A DNA stretch of 64,000 nucleotides from Sorex araneus (taxonomy: Eukaryota > Chordata > Mammalia > Eulipotyphla > Soricidae). The position numbers and the translations under genes are program-made. Numbering within the stretch: the first letter of the stretch is position 1; each line of letters opens with the position of its first letter. Positions 14,355 through 24,639 of the stretch are shown piece by piece. The notes under the pieces are model-generated. The model ran no database searches. It saw nothing but the letters and a program-made list of their open reading frames with translations, and had not been told where the DNA came from. The stretch covers positions 85,299,599-85,363,598 of the forward strand of contig NC_073306.1 of assembly GCF_027595985.1 (NCBI RefSeq), given 5' to 3'.

Positions 14355-14546
14355 GGAAGACGGAGCGATAGTACAGCAGGTAGGGTGCTTGCCTTGCACG
14401 TGGCAGACTCAGGCACGACCCCTGACATTCCATATGGTCCCCTGAGCACTTCCAGGAGTAATTCCTGAGTGCAGAGCCAGGAGTAACCCCTGAGCATTGC
14501 CAAGTGTGGCCCAAAAGCCAATAAATAAATAAATAAATAAATAAAT
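14355..14546 (+). mobile_element. Shrew tRNA-derived SINE with (ATAA)n tail
   Basis: Head with cggagcgatagtacagcagg, body with ctgagcacttccaggag and gtgtggcccaaaagcc, and a tail of six to seven AATA units. It is the first shrew SINE after the KCNN3 stop codon. Confidence 0.88.
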
Positions 14547-16037
14547 CCATATTTAATTTTTTTTTAAAAAAGAGTTCCTCTGAGGTCACAGTAAAACAGG
14601 ATTTGGATTCCACTGGCAAGGGGAGCTCAATGCACAGTTGTGCTTTGGCAGCCAGTGGCATGCCGGTGGGAACACAGTGTCGATGGGTTTGTCACGATGT
14701 GCAGCACAGCTCCTAAGGAAGTGACAGAGACAGAACATGCCCAGCAGTGTCCAGCCCAGAGCTGGGTATCTTGTTCTGCTAGTTTAGCTGGGAGGTAGAG
14801 TTTCCATTGAGGTGTTTTCTCTTATTGGGAAATATGGGGAAATTCCTCTATGCAAACATGTATCAGCTCCACCTCCCTCCCTCAGTAGAGTGGCAGAGAG
14901 GAAATGAAAAGCGTCTTCGCTACCTCCTTCGAGTGGCAGAGTTCTAGATTAAAATTCAGTTACAGGACAGGGACTTGGACTTGCCAGAACCCAGGGCCCC
15001 CTCCCAGTGAGCACCCTCATTGATCGTCATCATTTGGGGTGTGATAATGCCCCACCTGGGGAGCATTGTGGCGATGTGCGTGAAAGGGCCTGTCTTCCCT
15101 CCACAGATGCTAAGAATCCACATGCATAGACTGGCTGTGGCAAGGAAAGGGTTTCTTCCTGGGGGAAAGTCTGGAATCTTCACAAATGAACATTTATCTG
15201 TGCTTGAATGTAAATAAGATGCAGGCTGCAGTGATACTGATTATTTGTGTCCCCTGCAAAGGAAGTCACGGCATGCCAGGTTTCAGTGTGGTGTGTAGCC
15301 AAGGCCCGGCCAGCACACACATTTTGTTCGGATGGAGCTAAATGCTCTTAGTGTCTGCCTTGCTCCTCAGCTGTCTTAGGCTGAGGTGCCTGGAAACTAT
15401 CAGAACTCCAATATGCCTGTTTTTCTGTAGCTTATTCACAGGGGTCATGAAAATTGGTTTATTCTCAGATTTATTATTGGTGATAGATTCCTGTGGGAAT
15501 TGGTTTGTTTCAGTACTTCTCTGCTCCTGAATAGAAGTGTTTCTCTGGACTTTACCTTTTAGCCCTCGTGAAAGCCTTAACACTTTCACATTTCTAGAGA
15601 GCGAATATATTCTGATTTTCCCCACCCCCAAGTCTGTGTTCCATCTAGAGCAAAGAAACTGGTATAAGCCTGTCTGGGGGGAAGGCTGGTCTCTCACCAG
15701 CAGTTCAGGTGGTTGGCTGAGGTCTGGCCCAGCCTTGGCCCCTCTAGTATGGGGCAGCAACAATAGCAGCAGCTGGGAGCCTGGTGGGGTGCAGAGCCTC
15801 GGGCCCACGAGAGCCCCAGCATTGGAGTCAGCATTGGAACCGGGTCCCCAGGTGGTTCTTATGCACAATAAATGTTCAGCCATGCACAGCGGTGGAAACC
15901 AACATTAACAACAGGAAAATTAAGTCATTCCTTCTCTGATCCTCATTTACAGAATCACTTGATGGTGATCTGTAACGGCTGATGGTGAACGGTCCTGTGT
16001 TTATCTGACAATGATACCCCCTAACTTGATGGTGAAC

Positions 16038-16150
16038 TTCAGGAATTACTCCTGGTGGTGCTCAGGGGACCATGTGGGTGCCAGTGATTGAACCCGAGCT
16101 TGCCAAGTGCAAAGCAAGTGCCCTACGCACTGTGCTATCGCTCCAATCCC
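16038..16150 (-). mobile_element. Shrew SINE lacking the 3' end
   Basis: A reverse-strand copy from aggaattactcctgg to the head complement gctatcgctccaatccc. The 3' third of the element (gagccaggagtaacccc to tail) is absent. Confidence 0.85.
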
Positions 16151-17074
16151 AATAGACGTAAAACAATTCAGAGGCAAAAGGAGGCAGGTTTTTTCCAGCT
16201 GACTTAAAAGTGGGCACCTCATAGCCTTGGGCAACCGTGAAGTCCCCTTCTGGGCTCTTTATCTTCCCCTATGCTGGCAGGGGTCTTCCAACCACCACCA
16301 CCACATGCTCCCAAAGGGAAGACCCCCATGGGAGCCCCTGGGTCTCTGCTCAGCCTGCGGCAGAAATTCCTTCCTGAGAACATCTGGGCCCTGAGAACTC
16401 ACCTCCCGCACAGGGTGTGAGAAGCAGGTGACCACCTCAAACCCTTCCAAATCTCCTTTGAAGCCGATCCTCCTGGTCATTCCACCAACTAAACACACTC
16501 CGGGGTGAGCTGGGAAAGAGGCGAATTCTGATATTGGCGCCATAAATCGATATGTACCCAGAAACAGTTATGTTCTAAATTAATGGCTTTAACCTGTTCA
16601 TTGTAAAAAGTGCCTTGGACTTCAATCTAAAGAGGTCAGTATAAATATATGTGTGTGACGTATGTAGGCAAATATTGACATATTTATACATACATAGGTG
16701 CACACACATGTACCTGCACATCATATAGAATATAGACATACGTATATTCGCGCTTCCTTAACATATCAGATTGCTATCTGCAGCTCCATTTCTTTTGTCT
16801 GATCCTTTGTTTGTTTAGTGAGAACTTTACATAGAGAGGTTCTATTCAGGACATCGATGTATTTTTGTTTGTTTGTTTTTTACTTTTTATTAAAAAGGTA
16901 AAGGATATTAAAAAAAAAAAGAGTCAAGTGCCTGAAGGTTTTGTATGGGGTCATGGTAAATGTTCTCGGGTCATAAAAGAGGAAATGATTTGTCCCTGGG
17001 GAAAAGTTCTTTGCTCCCAAGTGTTTTCCCTCTGCAAGTGCATGACCACCAGTGTCTAAGGGGTGGGAAATTTT

Positions 17075-17258
17075 AGGGACTGGAGCGATAGTGCAGCGGG
17101 GAGGGCATTTGCCTTGCACGTGGCTGACCCAGGTTCTACCCCCAACATTTCATATGGTTCCCTGAGCCCTGCCAGGAGTGATCCCTGAGTGCAGAGCCAG
17201 GAATAAGTCCTGATCACTGCCAGGTGTGGCCCAGAAAACAACAATTAAAAAATAAGGA
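17075..17258 (+). mobile_element. Shrew tRNA-derived SINE
   Basis: Near-complete copy beginning gggactggagcgatagtgc, with B-box-like ggttctaccccc, ggagtgatccctgagtgc and tail cccagaaaacaacaatt. It directly abuts the next SINE. Confidence 0.92.
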
Positions 17259-17259
17259 A

Positions 17260-17450
17260 GGGGCTGGAGCAATAGCATAGCAGGTAGGGCATTTGCCTTG
17301 CATGCGGCCGACCTAGGTTTGATCCCCAGCATCCCATATGGTCTCCCTAGCAACGCCAGGGGTGATTCCTGAGTGCAGAGCCAGGAGTAACCCCTGTGCA
17401 TCACCAGGTGTGACCCAAACAGCAAAAAAATAAGTAAATAAATAAATAAG
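17260..17450 (+). mobile_element. Shrew tRNA-derived SINE with (AAAT)n tail
   Basis: Full-length copy beginning ggggctggagcaatagc, with ggtttgatccccagc, aggggtgattcctgag, gtgtgacccaaacagc and a tail of A and AAAT units. Confidence 0.95.
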
Positions 17451-18052
17451 GAAAATTTTAATTAGGACCCACTCTGCATGCCCCTGTGTCCACGGGGCAA
17501 AGGTTTCTCCCAGTTCTCTGGTCTCTCCCCAGCATGGGTTCCCTTGCCCTGACCACCGTTCCTAACCAAGACACAGTGACACATCGCAGAAGGACAGGGT
17601 GCAGGTCAGCTCCAGGAGGGCTTCCTGGCAGCAGTGCCCTGGGAGAACCAAGACATCTGCTTTAGAAGGCCCCCAGAGGATCCAAGGAACCTTCTAGGCC
17701 CTCCCAAAACCCGCCAGTAAAACCACCTGGTCAACCAGCCGACATCGTCCCTCGGGCAGCACGGCTTGTCCGGCTGAGTGCCCAGGCCCCCAGGTGCTTC
17801 CCAGGAAGCAGCCAGCTCCCTTGCTCTGCCCATGTGTCAGGGAGCCATTTCCCATCTTGTGTTCAATGAAATCTTCTCCCTACTGCCCTGCCCCACAAGG
17901 CAACACTCTCGTGACTGCCAGGGAGGGGCCAGAGTGGCAGTGCCCCTGCACAGTGCCAACAGGAAAAGACCACACGAGATGTCTGTAAGCCCCTCCCCCA
18001 GCCCCATGGGTGCAGGCACGCCCACAGACTCATCACTGAGAAGACTTGGCAG

Positions 18053-18165
18053 CTGGAGAAGGAGAAGGAAAAGGAGGAGAAGGTGGAGAAGAAGGAGGAG
18101 GAGGAGAAGGGAGGAGGAGGAGGAGGAAAAAGGGGTAGAGGAAAGAAAGAAGAAAAATAATAAAT
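18053..18165. repeat. Polypurine (GGA/GAA)n tract
   Basis: More than 100 bp of almost pure purine on the + strand made of GGA, GAA and AAG words. Open frames across it encode only Arg/Lys/Glu or Ser/Leu/Pro strings and are repeat artefacts. Confidence 0.9.
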
Positions 18166-18167
18166 GC

Positions 18168-18200
18168 ATTGTTTATTGGCCTTTTGGCTAAGATTAAGTG
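18168..18200 (+). pseudogene. 3'-truncated U2 snRNA retropseudogene
   Basis: These 33 nt match the first 33 nt of U2 snRNA at 28 positions, including an unbroken 17-nt run GGCCTTTTGGCTAAGAT. Four of the five differences are C-to-T. It is flanked by direct repeats (AAAATAATAAATGC before, AAAATAATAATGC after), as expected for a 3'-truncated snRNA copy inserted by L1-type retrotransposition. The alignment was done by eye against U2 from memory. Confidence 0.85.
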
Positions 18201-18355
18201 AAAAAATAATAATGCAACTTGGTTTCTGGTAGAAATAATGCCTAGCATTTGGAGTTTCTTCTGAACTAACAGACCTAAAAGAATATTTTCAGTGAAATCT
18301 CTAGCTGTATTTCTGCTGCTATTCAACATTTAGTGTACTCTTTCAAAAATTCTTT

Positions 18356-18522
18356 AAAGGACCCAGAGAGGTAATATGGGGCTAAGGTGCTTGTTTTGCG
18401 TATGGCCGTCCCCAGTTCCAGTTCCACCCTTTGGCACCACATGGTCCCCCTACAGGGGGCAGTCCCTGAGCACAGAGCCAGGAGTAGCTCCTGAATACCA
18501 GGTGTGCGCGCCCCCCCCCAGT
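18356..18522 (+). mobile_element. Old SINE copy
   Basis: Diverged plus-strand copy: gacccagagaggtaatatgg, cagttccaccctttgg, gagcacagagccaggagtag, then ccaggtgtgcgcgccccc. Confidence 0.65.
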
Positions 18523-19014
18523 TCTTTACAGATGGAGACACCAACTCAGTAGCCATGGGATAATAATACTTTGTTCTTATAAGCACCGTTCATTTGTGAA
18601 CCTAAACTATTAATGGTTCGTTGTTGTCCTGTGGGCATCCAACACATGTGATCCCCACCGTTCCAATGGGAAGACAGCTAGAGAAGGCCAAGCAGTAACT
18701 GACTTGGTGATGCCAGGAGTTAATGTAAAAATACAACCTAGGATTTCTCAGCACATTTGGGGCGTGAACAGAATTTGATGACTCACACCCTACCTTTGGA
18801 TAAGGGGGGCTGCAGAGGGGACCGACCAATCGTGGTTCGAGGTGGTTGGTGAGCTGGTTTGTGGGGTTGGGAAAAGTGTGGGAACATGCCATAGGAGGTG
18901 GGCTGAGTCTGACTTTCAACCCTTCCTCTTGAACACTGGACAGAAATGGGCAGAGAAGGTTCTGGCAAATACTGATACAATGCAGTATTGTATCAGTAAC
19001 AAAAAGGGAGCAGA

Positions 19015-19214
19015 GGGGCTGGAGTGATAGCACAGCGGGGAGGGCGTTTGCCTTGCACGCAGCCAACCCGGGTTCGATTCCCAGCATCCAATATGGTCCC
19101 CTGAGCACTGCCAGGAGTGATTCCTGAGTGCAGAGCCAGGAGTAACCCCTGTGCATCGCTGGGTGTGACCCAAAAAGCAAAAAAAATAAAAATTAAAAAA
19201 ATTATAAAAAAAAA
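19015..19214 (+). mobile_element. Shrew tRNA-derived SINE
   Basis: Well-preserved full-length copy: ggggctggagtgatagcac, ggttcgattcccagc, aggagtgattcctgag, gggtgtgacccaaaaagc, then a long A-rich tail. AAAAAGGGAGCAGA-type sequence lies on both sides, consistent with a target-site duplication. Confidence 0.96.
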
Positions 19215-19309
19215 GGGAGCAGAATCAAAACCCTAACCAGAAATATAAATGACTTATTTCCTTTCACTTTATCTCCTTCCTTCTCTGTGTCTATGGCAGT
19301 GAAAGAGTA

Positions 19310-19402
19310 ATGGGGTGTCGGTGGCACACTCAGCAGTGCTCAGTGGACCATGCAGTGCCAGGGGTAGCACCTGGGGTTTCTGAACACAGCATATGCTCCA
19401 GA
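19310..19402 (-). mobile_element. Old SINE fragment
   Basis: Weak reverse-strand similarity (ggcacactcagcagtgctc, ggaccatgcagtgccagg, atatgctccag). Short and diverged. Confidence 0.4.
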
Positions 19403-19460
19403 TTTTGGAGCCTTCTCCCCAGAACCTGAAACAAGAATTGTTTGATTTGGGTTTATTGTA

Positions 19461-19618
19461 CAGCCACACCTGGTGGTGCTCAGAGGTAACTCCTGGCTCT
19501 GCACTCAGGAATTACTCCTGGAGGTGCTCAGGGGACCATATGGGATGCCGGGGATTAAACCCAGGTCAATTGCATGCCAGGCAAATGCCCTACCCAATGC
19601 ACTATTGCTCCAGCCCCC
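19461..19618 (-). mobile_element. Shrew tRNA-derived SINE
   Basis: Reverse-strand copy from cagccacacctggtggtgc through aggaattactcctggagg to the head complement attgctccagcccc. Confidence 0.93.
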
Positions 19619-20429
19619 CAAACAGGAAGTTTTTAAGAAAAATCTTAGACGGAAACAAAGCCTACTAGAAATTGTCACCTCTCTCGAAATCGTGAGGCCT
19701 TGGGTGTACAGCAGCACTCAACAGGGAGGTTGGCCCTGCCTCTGTGCCCTACTTCAGTCCAAAGCCTGGAGAGAACATGAGTGCCAGTGACAGGTAGGGG
19801 CTGTCCCTCAGGGGAGAGAGACAGGCGGCCAGGCGAGCGGCCAAGCAGCAGCTGTGGTCACAGAAGCACCAGGCACTTCCACGCTACAGACATACCGGTC
19901 AGCACAACCTCTGCTTCCCGCTCATTCCCCTTCCCAGCTTTTGAAAACACCCAAGCCTGGCTCCAGCCCCTGTTGATTGACAAGGCACAGTGAGGGGGGC
20001 CTGGGTTCATCCCTGCAGCCTGCCCTGCCCAGCTGGTCTCAGGACTCCCACCTGGGGATGCTAAGCCAGAGCCGGCTTCGCCCCAGGCCAGCCTGACCAG
20101 CTCTCTAGTCTCAGGCCTCTCTTGCGATGGCCCAGACCCGTAGAGGAATGGTAAGGGGCAGGTCTTGATTCTCCTAGTAGCTGCTGCTGGAGGCACCATT
20201 CCTTTGCATCTTGTCCTGCCCGGGCTTCTGTCCTGCGCAGGGCTCCTGGAACCTGTGCTTATCTGCATTCAGGCTCCACACGCACGGGCGGCCGGTCTGC
20301 AGATTATTATTCACGCGGCCTTCTCTCTGCCACAGCTCCTGCTCTCCGCAGGCAGAGTTCAGGTGGACGGCAGGAGAGCCCTGCAGACATTTGCTGCTAC
20401 CACAAGGGTAAGCTTAAAAAGAACAGGCT

Positions 20430-20590
20430 GGGGCCAGAGCGATGGCACAGTGGGTAGGGATTAGCCTCGCGAGTGGCTGACCGGGGTTCGATCCCCGGCA
20501 CCCCATACGGTCCCTCAACCCCACCAGTAGTGATGCCTGAGCCAGGAGTAAGCCCTGAGCACCCCTGGGTGTGGCCCAAAAATCAGGGGG
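20430..20590 (+). mobile_element. Shrew tRNA-derived SINE, body shortened
   Basis: Starts ggggccagagcgatggcac, with a well-kept B box in ggttcgatccccggc. The body is shorter than usual, going from gtagtgatgcctgagccag to gtgtggcccaaaaatc. Confidence 0.88.
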
Positions 20591-20919
20591 GAAAATTAAT
20601 AACAAGCTATGGGGCCAGGGCGTGGCCCGGGTGGCAGCCACGCAGGGCCCCCCGCAGGTGTGGGGTCGGTTCCAGCCCCCGCCCCCAGTGGCGCCCCCGG
20701 GCCTGGCCGCCAGCGCCACGGGGCACCGGTGACACACACCTAAGCGGCGGGCAGAGCAAAGAAGCATGCCCTGCTCCTCGCATCTCATTAAACCTGCCAC
20801 CGCGATAGGACTCACTCATCTTTTCCTAACGAGCGTGAACCGTTAAACACGACGTCTCCTTTCGTGAAGATAACATGGCCGCGTGGTGGCTTTGGGCACT
20901 GCCGGGAAGGGAGGGAACC

Positions 20920-21150
20920 GGCTAGACCCGATCCAGATGGATCCAGTTCTCCCCGCGGGAGGACTGCCGAGCGCGGCCCGCTGAGTCAGGGCGCCACCTG
21001 CAGGCCAGAGAGGAGCACAGCGACCCCACGGAGCCGAAAGCCTCGCAGGGCCAGCAGCGCGGGGGAACCGGGGCAGAAACCCCGCCGCGCCTTCCCGCGC
21101 CTCTGCCACCCTGGCAACGGACGCGACTCCAGCCCAGAGCTTCTGCAAGA
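20920..21150. promoter_or_regulatory. Orphan CpG-rich patch
   Basis: About 230 bp with frequent CG dinucleotides (cccgcgggagg, gccgagcgcggcccgctg, cagcgcgggggaacc, cgccgcgccttcccgcg). It stands out from the CpG-poor surroundings and lies between the genes. No transcript or ORF with known similarity is attached to it. It could be an unannotated promoter, an enhancer or a GC-rich remnant. Confidence 0.45.
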
Positions 21151-21181
21151 TGTCCTCGAGTCATCCTCAGCGGCAGTTTTC

Positions 21182-21342
21182 TTTTTTCTTGCTTGTTGGG
21201 TCATACGGGGCGATGCACTGGGGTTGCTCCTGGCTCAGGCACTCAGGAATTACTCCTGGCAGTGCTCGGGGACCATCTGGGATGCTGGGAATCGAACCCC
21301 GGTGGGCCGCACGCAAGGCAAACGCCCTATCTGCTGTACTAT
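21182..21342 (-). mobile_element. Shrew SINE with perfect 16-bp target-site duplication
   Basis: Reverse-strand copy flanked by CTCAGCGGCAGTTTTC at 21166-21181 and 21343-21358. The intact duplication makes this a young insertion. It lies directly beside the CpG-rich patch. Confidence 0.96.
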
Positions 21343-21390
21343 CTCAGCGGCAGTTTTCAATGTTGCAAATATCTGATTAGTTACAGGCTG

Positions 21391-21391
<1 letters not shown>

Positions 21392-21422
<31 letters not shown>
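21392..21422. repeat. (CA)n microsatellite
   Basis: About 15 perfect CA units. Confidence 0.95.
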
Positions 21423-21424
<2 letters not shown>

Positions 21425-21499
21425 TGTCACATTATCAGTCACTCCCTGAAGACAAAGATGTGCATATTAAACTAATTAAATACAATCATGGTGGCACAT

Positions 21500-21640
21500 A
21501 TTGTTTGGGGGCTATGACCTTCTGTGCTGGAGGTCTACCCCTGGCTCAGGGGTCACTCCCAGCAGTACTTAGGGGATCACAAGGGGCTGGAGATTGAAGC
21601 TGGGACCCTAGGCATACCAAATAGTCCTCAGGCCTTGGGG
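21500..21640 (-). mobile_element. Old SINE copy
   Basis: Diverged reverse-strand copy: ctggctcaggggtcactcc, cttaggggatcacaaggggc, gattgaagctgggacc. Confidence 0.5.
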
Positions 21641-21679
21641 CTATCCCTCTTGTCCCTCCATTTTGTGTATTAGAATCCT

Positions 21680-21842
21680 GAGGTATTGGAAAGATAGTAC
21701 AGAGGGTAGGGCACTTGCATTGCACACGACCAAGTTGGGTTGACCCCAAGAATCCCACATGGTCCCCTGAGCCCTGTCAGGAGTGATCCCTGAGTGTAGA
21801 GCCAGGGGTAACCCCTGAGCACTGCTGGTAAAAGAAGAAAGA
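21680..21842 (+). mobile_element. Shrew tRNA-derived SINE
   Basis: Plus-strand copy from gtattggaaagatagtacag to ctgagcactgctggtaaaag. The duplicated ATCCTGAGG-type flank (agaatcctgaggtattgg before, agaatcctgaggcattgg after) suggests a target-site duplication. Confidence 0.87.
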
Positions 21843-22587
21843 ATCCTGAGGCATTGGTTATTTTTGAAACTGAAAGAATTTGGAGCTAATACTTGCAAAT
21901 CTACAAAAAAAGTCCCACCCCCCCAACACATACACTGTCTTGGAAATATTAAATTAGATTATTAAAATGATGCTGTTTTATGTCCAGTATTATAATGAGT
22001 TATGCTAATAGCGGTCAAGATTATTCATCTTTACTTCAGTTGCTACTGCAAATAGTACATGAAAAATAGCCAGAGGTAGCTTTGTCATTTTTTCGGTGGG
22101 GTAACATGACTCTGAAATGGATACTTTGGTTTTCCAGTGACAAGTCACACTTAATAGCATCCCCCCAAAATGTGATGCATCCCCTGGGAAACCAAGGGTG
22201 AGAAACACAAATACAATATGTTTCCTCTGCCTACGGGCGGTTTCCTCCGACTTCAGTTCAGCTTCTTTCCAAATCTGTTCTGCCTCCCACTTGCCTCGGC
22301 TGGGGTATCACTTAAAAGCAATCAAGCATTTCTCAAGAAAGAGCACATACAGAAGTGGGGCACCCACACCCCAGTCAGTCACCGTGGGAATGTCAGGTCT
22401 TCTGTCAGCTGTGATTCAATTGCCCTTTCTTCCAACACCCTCCTCACCTCCCACCTCTTGGAATGAGAAGGTAGATGCCGGCTCAGCTGTGGCCTCTTTT
22501 CAGGGCTGGGATTGAAGGGCCCTTAACCCTGGTAGATAGATGCTTGGGATTTCCTAGGGAATTTTTTCCCCCAAAGAATGACAATAT

Positions 22588-22760
22588 GGGGCTGGAGAGA
22601 TAGCACAGAGGGTAGGGCGTTTGCCTTGCACGCGCCCGACCTGGGTTCAAATCCCAGCATCCCATATGGTCCCCTGAGCACGGCCAGGGGTAATTCCTGA
22701 GTGCAGAGCCAGGAGTAACCCCTGTGCATCACCAGGTGTGACCCAAAAAGCAAAAAAAAA
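22588..22760 (+). mobile_element. Shrew SINE, first of three stacked at one target
   Basis: Full-length copy. It is preceded by AAAGAATGACAATATG at 22573-22588 and followed by the same word at 22761-22776. Confidence 0.95.
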
Positions 22761-22776
22761 AAAGAATGACAATATG

Positions 22777-22955
22777 AGGGGATGGAATGATAGAACACTG
22801 GGTAGGGCGCTTGCCTTGCACGCGCCCGACCCGGGTTCGACTCCCAGCATCCCATATGGTCCCCTGAGCACTGCCAGGAGTAATTCTGAGTGCAGAGCCA
22901 GGAGTAACCCCTGTGCATTGCCGGGTGTGACCCAAAAAGCAAAAAGAAAAGAAAA
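22777..22955 (+). mobile_element. Shrew SINE, second of three stacked
   Basis: Full-length copy beginning aggggatggaatgatag. It lies between target words at 22761-22776 and 22956-22970. Confidence 0.95.
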
Positions 22956-22970
22956 AAAGAATGACAGTAT

Positions 22971-23105
22971 TAGGGCCAGAGCAACAGTATAACAGGTAGG
23001 GCGCTTGCCTTGCATGATGCTGGGTTCAATCCCAGGCATCCCATATGGTCCCTCGAGCCCACCAAGAGTAAGCCCTGAACACAGCAAGGTGGGACCAAAA
23101 AAACA
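22971..23105 (+). mobile_element. Shrew SINE, third of three stacked
   Basis: Begins agggccagagcaacagtat and ends gtgggaccaaaaaaacaag, with a shortened body. Only the left target word is clear; the right side runs into a GA microsatellite. Confidence 0.88.
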
Positions 23106-23120
23106 AGGGGGGGAGAGGGA

Positions 23121-23197
<77 letters not shown>

Positions 23198-23245
23198 GAG
23201 GGAGAGGGAGGAGGAGAGGGAGAGGGAGAGGGTAAGGAAGTGGGG
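23106..23245. repeat. (GA)n / polypurine microsatellite
   Basis: About 140 bp of GA and GGGAGA words, perfect (GA)n from about 23125 to 23195. It directly follows the tail of the preceding SINE, so it probably grew from that tail. Confidence 0.95.
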
Positions 23246-23424
23246 GGAGAGAGGAAGAGAGAATATCATGTTTACTTGACTCACAAATGTGGGCCCTCGA
23301 ACCCTGTCTAGTTCCAAGGGAACACTGGCTTTGTATTGTCAGAACATGAGCAAGAGGATCTGGGATCTTCCTTCAGGAGTCAGGGTGAAAGTCAAGAGTA
23401 TGTTCATGCCTCATCACCCAGAAA

Positions 23425-23565
23425 AATGGGGGCACACCCCACGGTGCTCAGGGCTTACTCCTGACTGTGCACCTCAGAGGTCACTACTGGCAGGGCTCGG
23501 GAGACCCTTTGTGGTGTCAGGCTTCAACCGGGGGCCGGCCGCCTACAAGGCCAGTGTGTCCTCCT
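23425..23565 (-). mobile_element. Old SINE copy
   Basis: Diverged reverse-strand copy: gggcacaccccacggtgc, gggcttactcctgactgtgc, caggcttcaaccgggg. Confidence 0.6.
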
Positions 23566-24249
23566 GTATTATCGAATCCGCCCTCGATGGAGGCAAACTC
23601 ATCCTTCCCCAGTCTCCACTCCACACGTGGTGAAGTTGACACCCTCCACACTGGGCAGAGCTCTGGAAGTCACCAGCATTCAGAGAACCTCATCCCTCTA
23701 ACCATGGTATGACCCCAAGTTAGCCAAAAGGGACAAATGAGTCCCCTGGTGGGGGGCGGGGTCACAGACTCTGCCAGAGATGGTTGGGGGGGGCTGTAAA
23801 TCTTCATCAGGGGCCTAGAGGTCATTTTTTCCCCTGCAGGAGGGGGCGGGCTCACAGGGGCCACAGGGGACAGGGGAGACAGAGGGAGAGGGAGAAATAG
23901 GAGCTTACGTGATGACCTTGGAGCAATGACCTCTGTGATACTGGGGCAGTTTCCTGGCTTTCTAGGACGCGCTCTGCAGGCACACGGGTGGAGTCATGAG
24001 GAGAAGCAGACCTCTGTACGTGTCTCACTCCCCAGAAGAGGGGCTGCGAGAATCAACGGGAATGTCTCTCCCAGACTCTGGTGTTGAAAAAGAGGACAAT
24101 AGCAAAGTTACAAAGAATGACAAGAAAAACAAGGACATCAGAATGGATCCTGGAGGCACCTGGACCACCGAACTAGAAAGGGAGGGGAAGACAAAAGCCT
24201 CAAAGCAGATTCTGTTCATAGAATCAATTTAATCTTGGGAGCATAAAAG

Positions 24250-24393
24250 GGGACATTTGAGCCATAGCTGGCAGTACTCAGGGCTTGCTCTTGGCTCTGT
24301 GCTCAGGAGACCATATATGGTGCCGAGAACCAAACCAGGGTCAGTTGTATGCAAGGCAAGTGCCTTAACCCCTGTTCTATCTCTCTGGCCCTA
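24250..24393 (-). mobile_element. Old SINE copy
   Basis: Reverse-strand copy: gcagtactcagggcttgctc, accatatatggtgccgag, caaggcaagtgccttaacc, atctctctggccc. Confidence 0.7.
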
Positions 24394-24418
24394 GTCTACT
24401 TTTCTTATAGCATTAACT

Positions 24419-24562
24419 TGGGGGTAGAGGGGTTAAGATGCTTCCCTGCACACAGCTAAACCCAGTTTGATTCCCAGGAATTTATATGCTTCCCTGAGCA
24501 GTGAACCCTGAGCACAGAGGCAGGATTTAGCCCTAAGCACTGCCAGGTATGTATCTTATTTG
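24419..24562 (+). mobile_element. Old SINE copy
   Basis: Plus-strand order kept: tgcacacagctaaacccag, tttgattcccaggaa, gagcacagaggcaggattt, actgccaggtatg. Confidence 0.6.
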
Positions 24563-24639
24563 GAATAAAGGTAAATATTAATAACTTCAATGTTTGATCA
24601 TTAAAATTATAAAGTAATTAATAATGTAACTGAAATAAT

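Larger units (their letters stand above)
8596..16000 (+). other. KCNN3: Probable KCNN3 3' UTR (distal end uncertain)
   Basis: Human KCNN3 is known for a 3' UTR of many kilobases, and the sequence after this stop fits that: 8.6-14.35 kb carries no shrew SINE, whereas SINEs occur about every 600 bp further on. Other AATAAA hexamers on the + strand lie at 11800, 12331 and 15867. A Pumilio-type TGTAAATA is at 15209-15216. The segment contains two CA microsatellites, a 41-bp minisatellite at 11164-11404 and an A/T-rich stretch at 13790-13880. The end chosen here is the hexamer at 15867 plus a margin, and is a guess. Confidence 0.5.

Noticed and set aside
22523..23087. Frames with MLFGSHPAMHRGYSWLCTQ-type sequence, also seen at 17150, 18602, 34020 and 51871
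   Set aside because: Antisense translation of the shrew SINE body; the repetition comes from the repeat family, not from a gene family.
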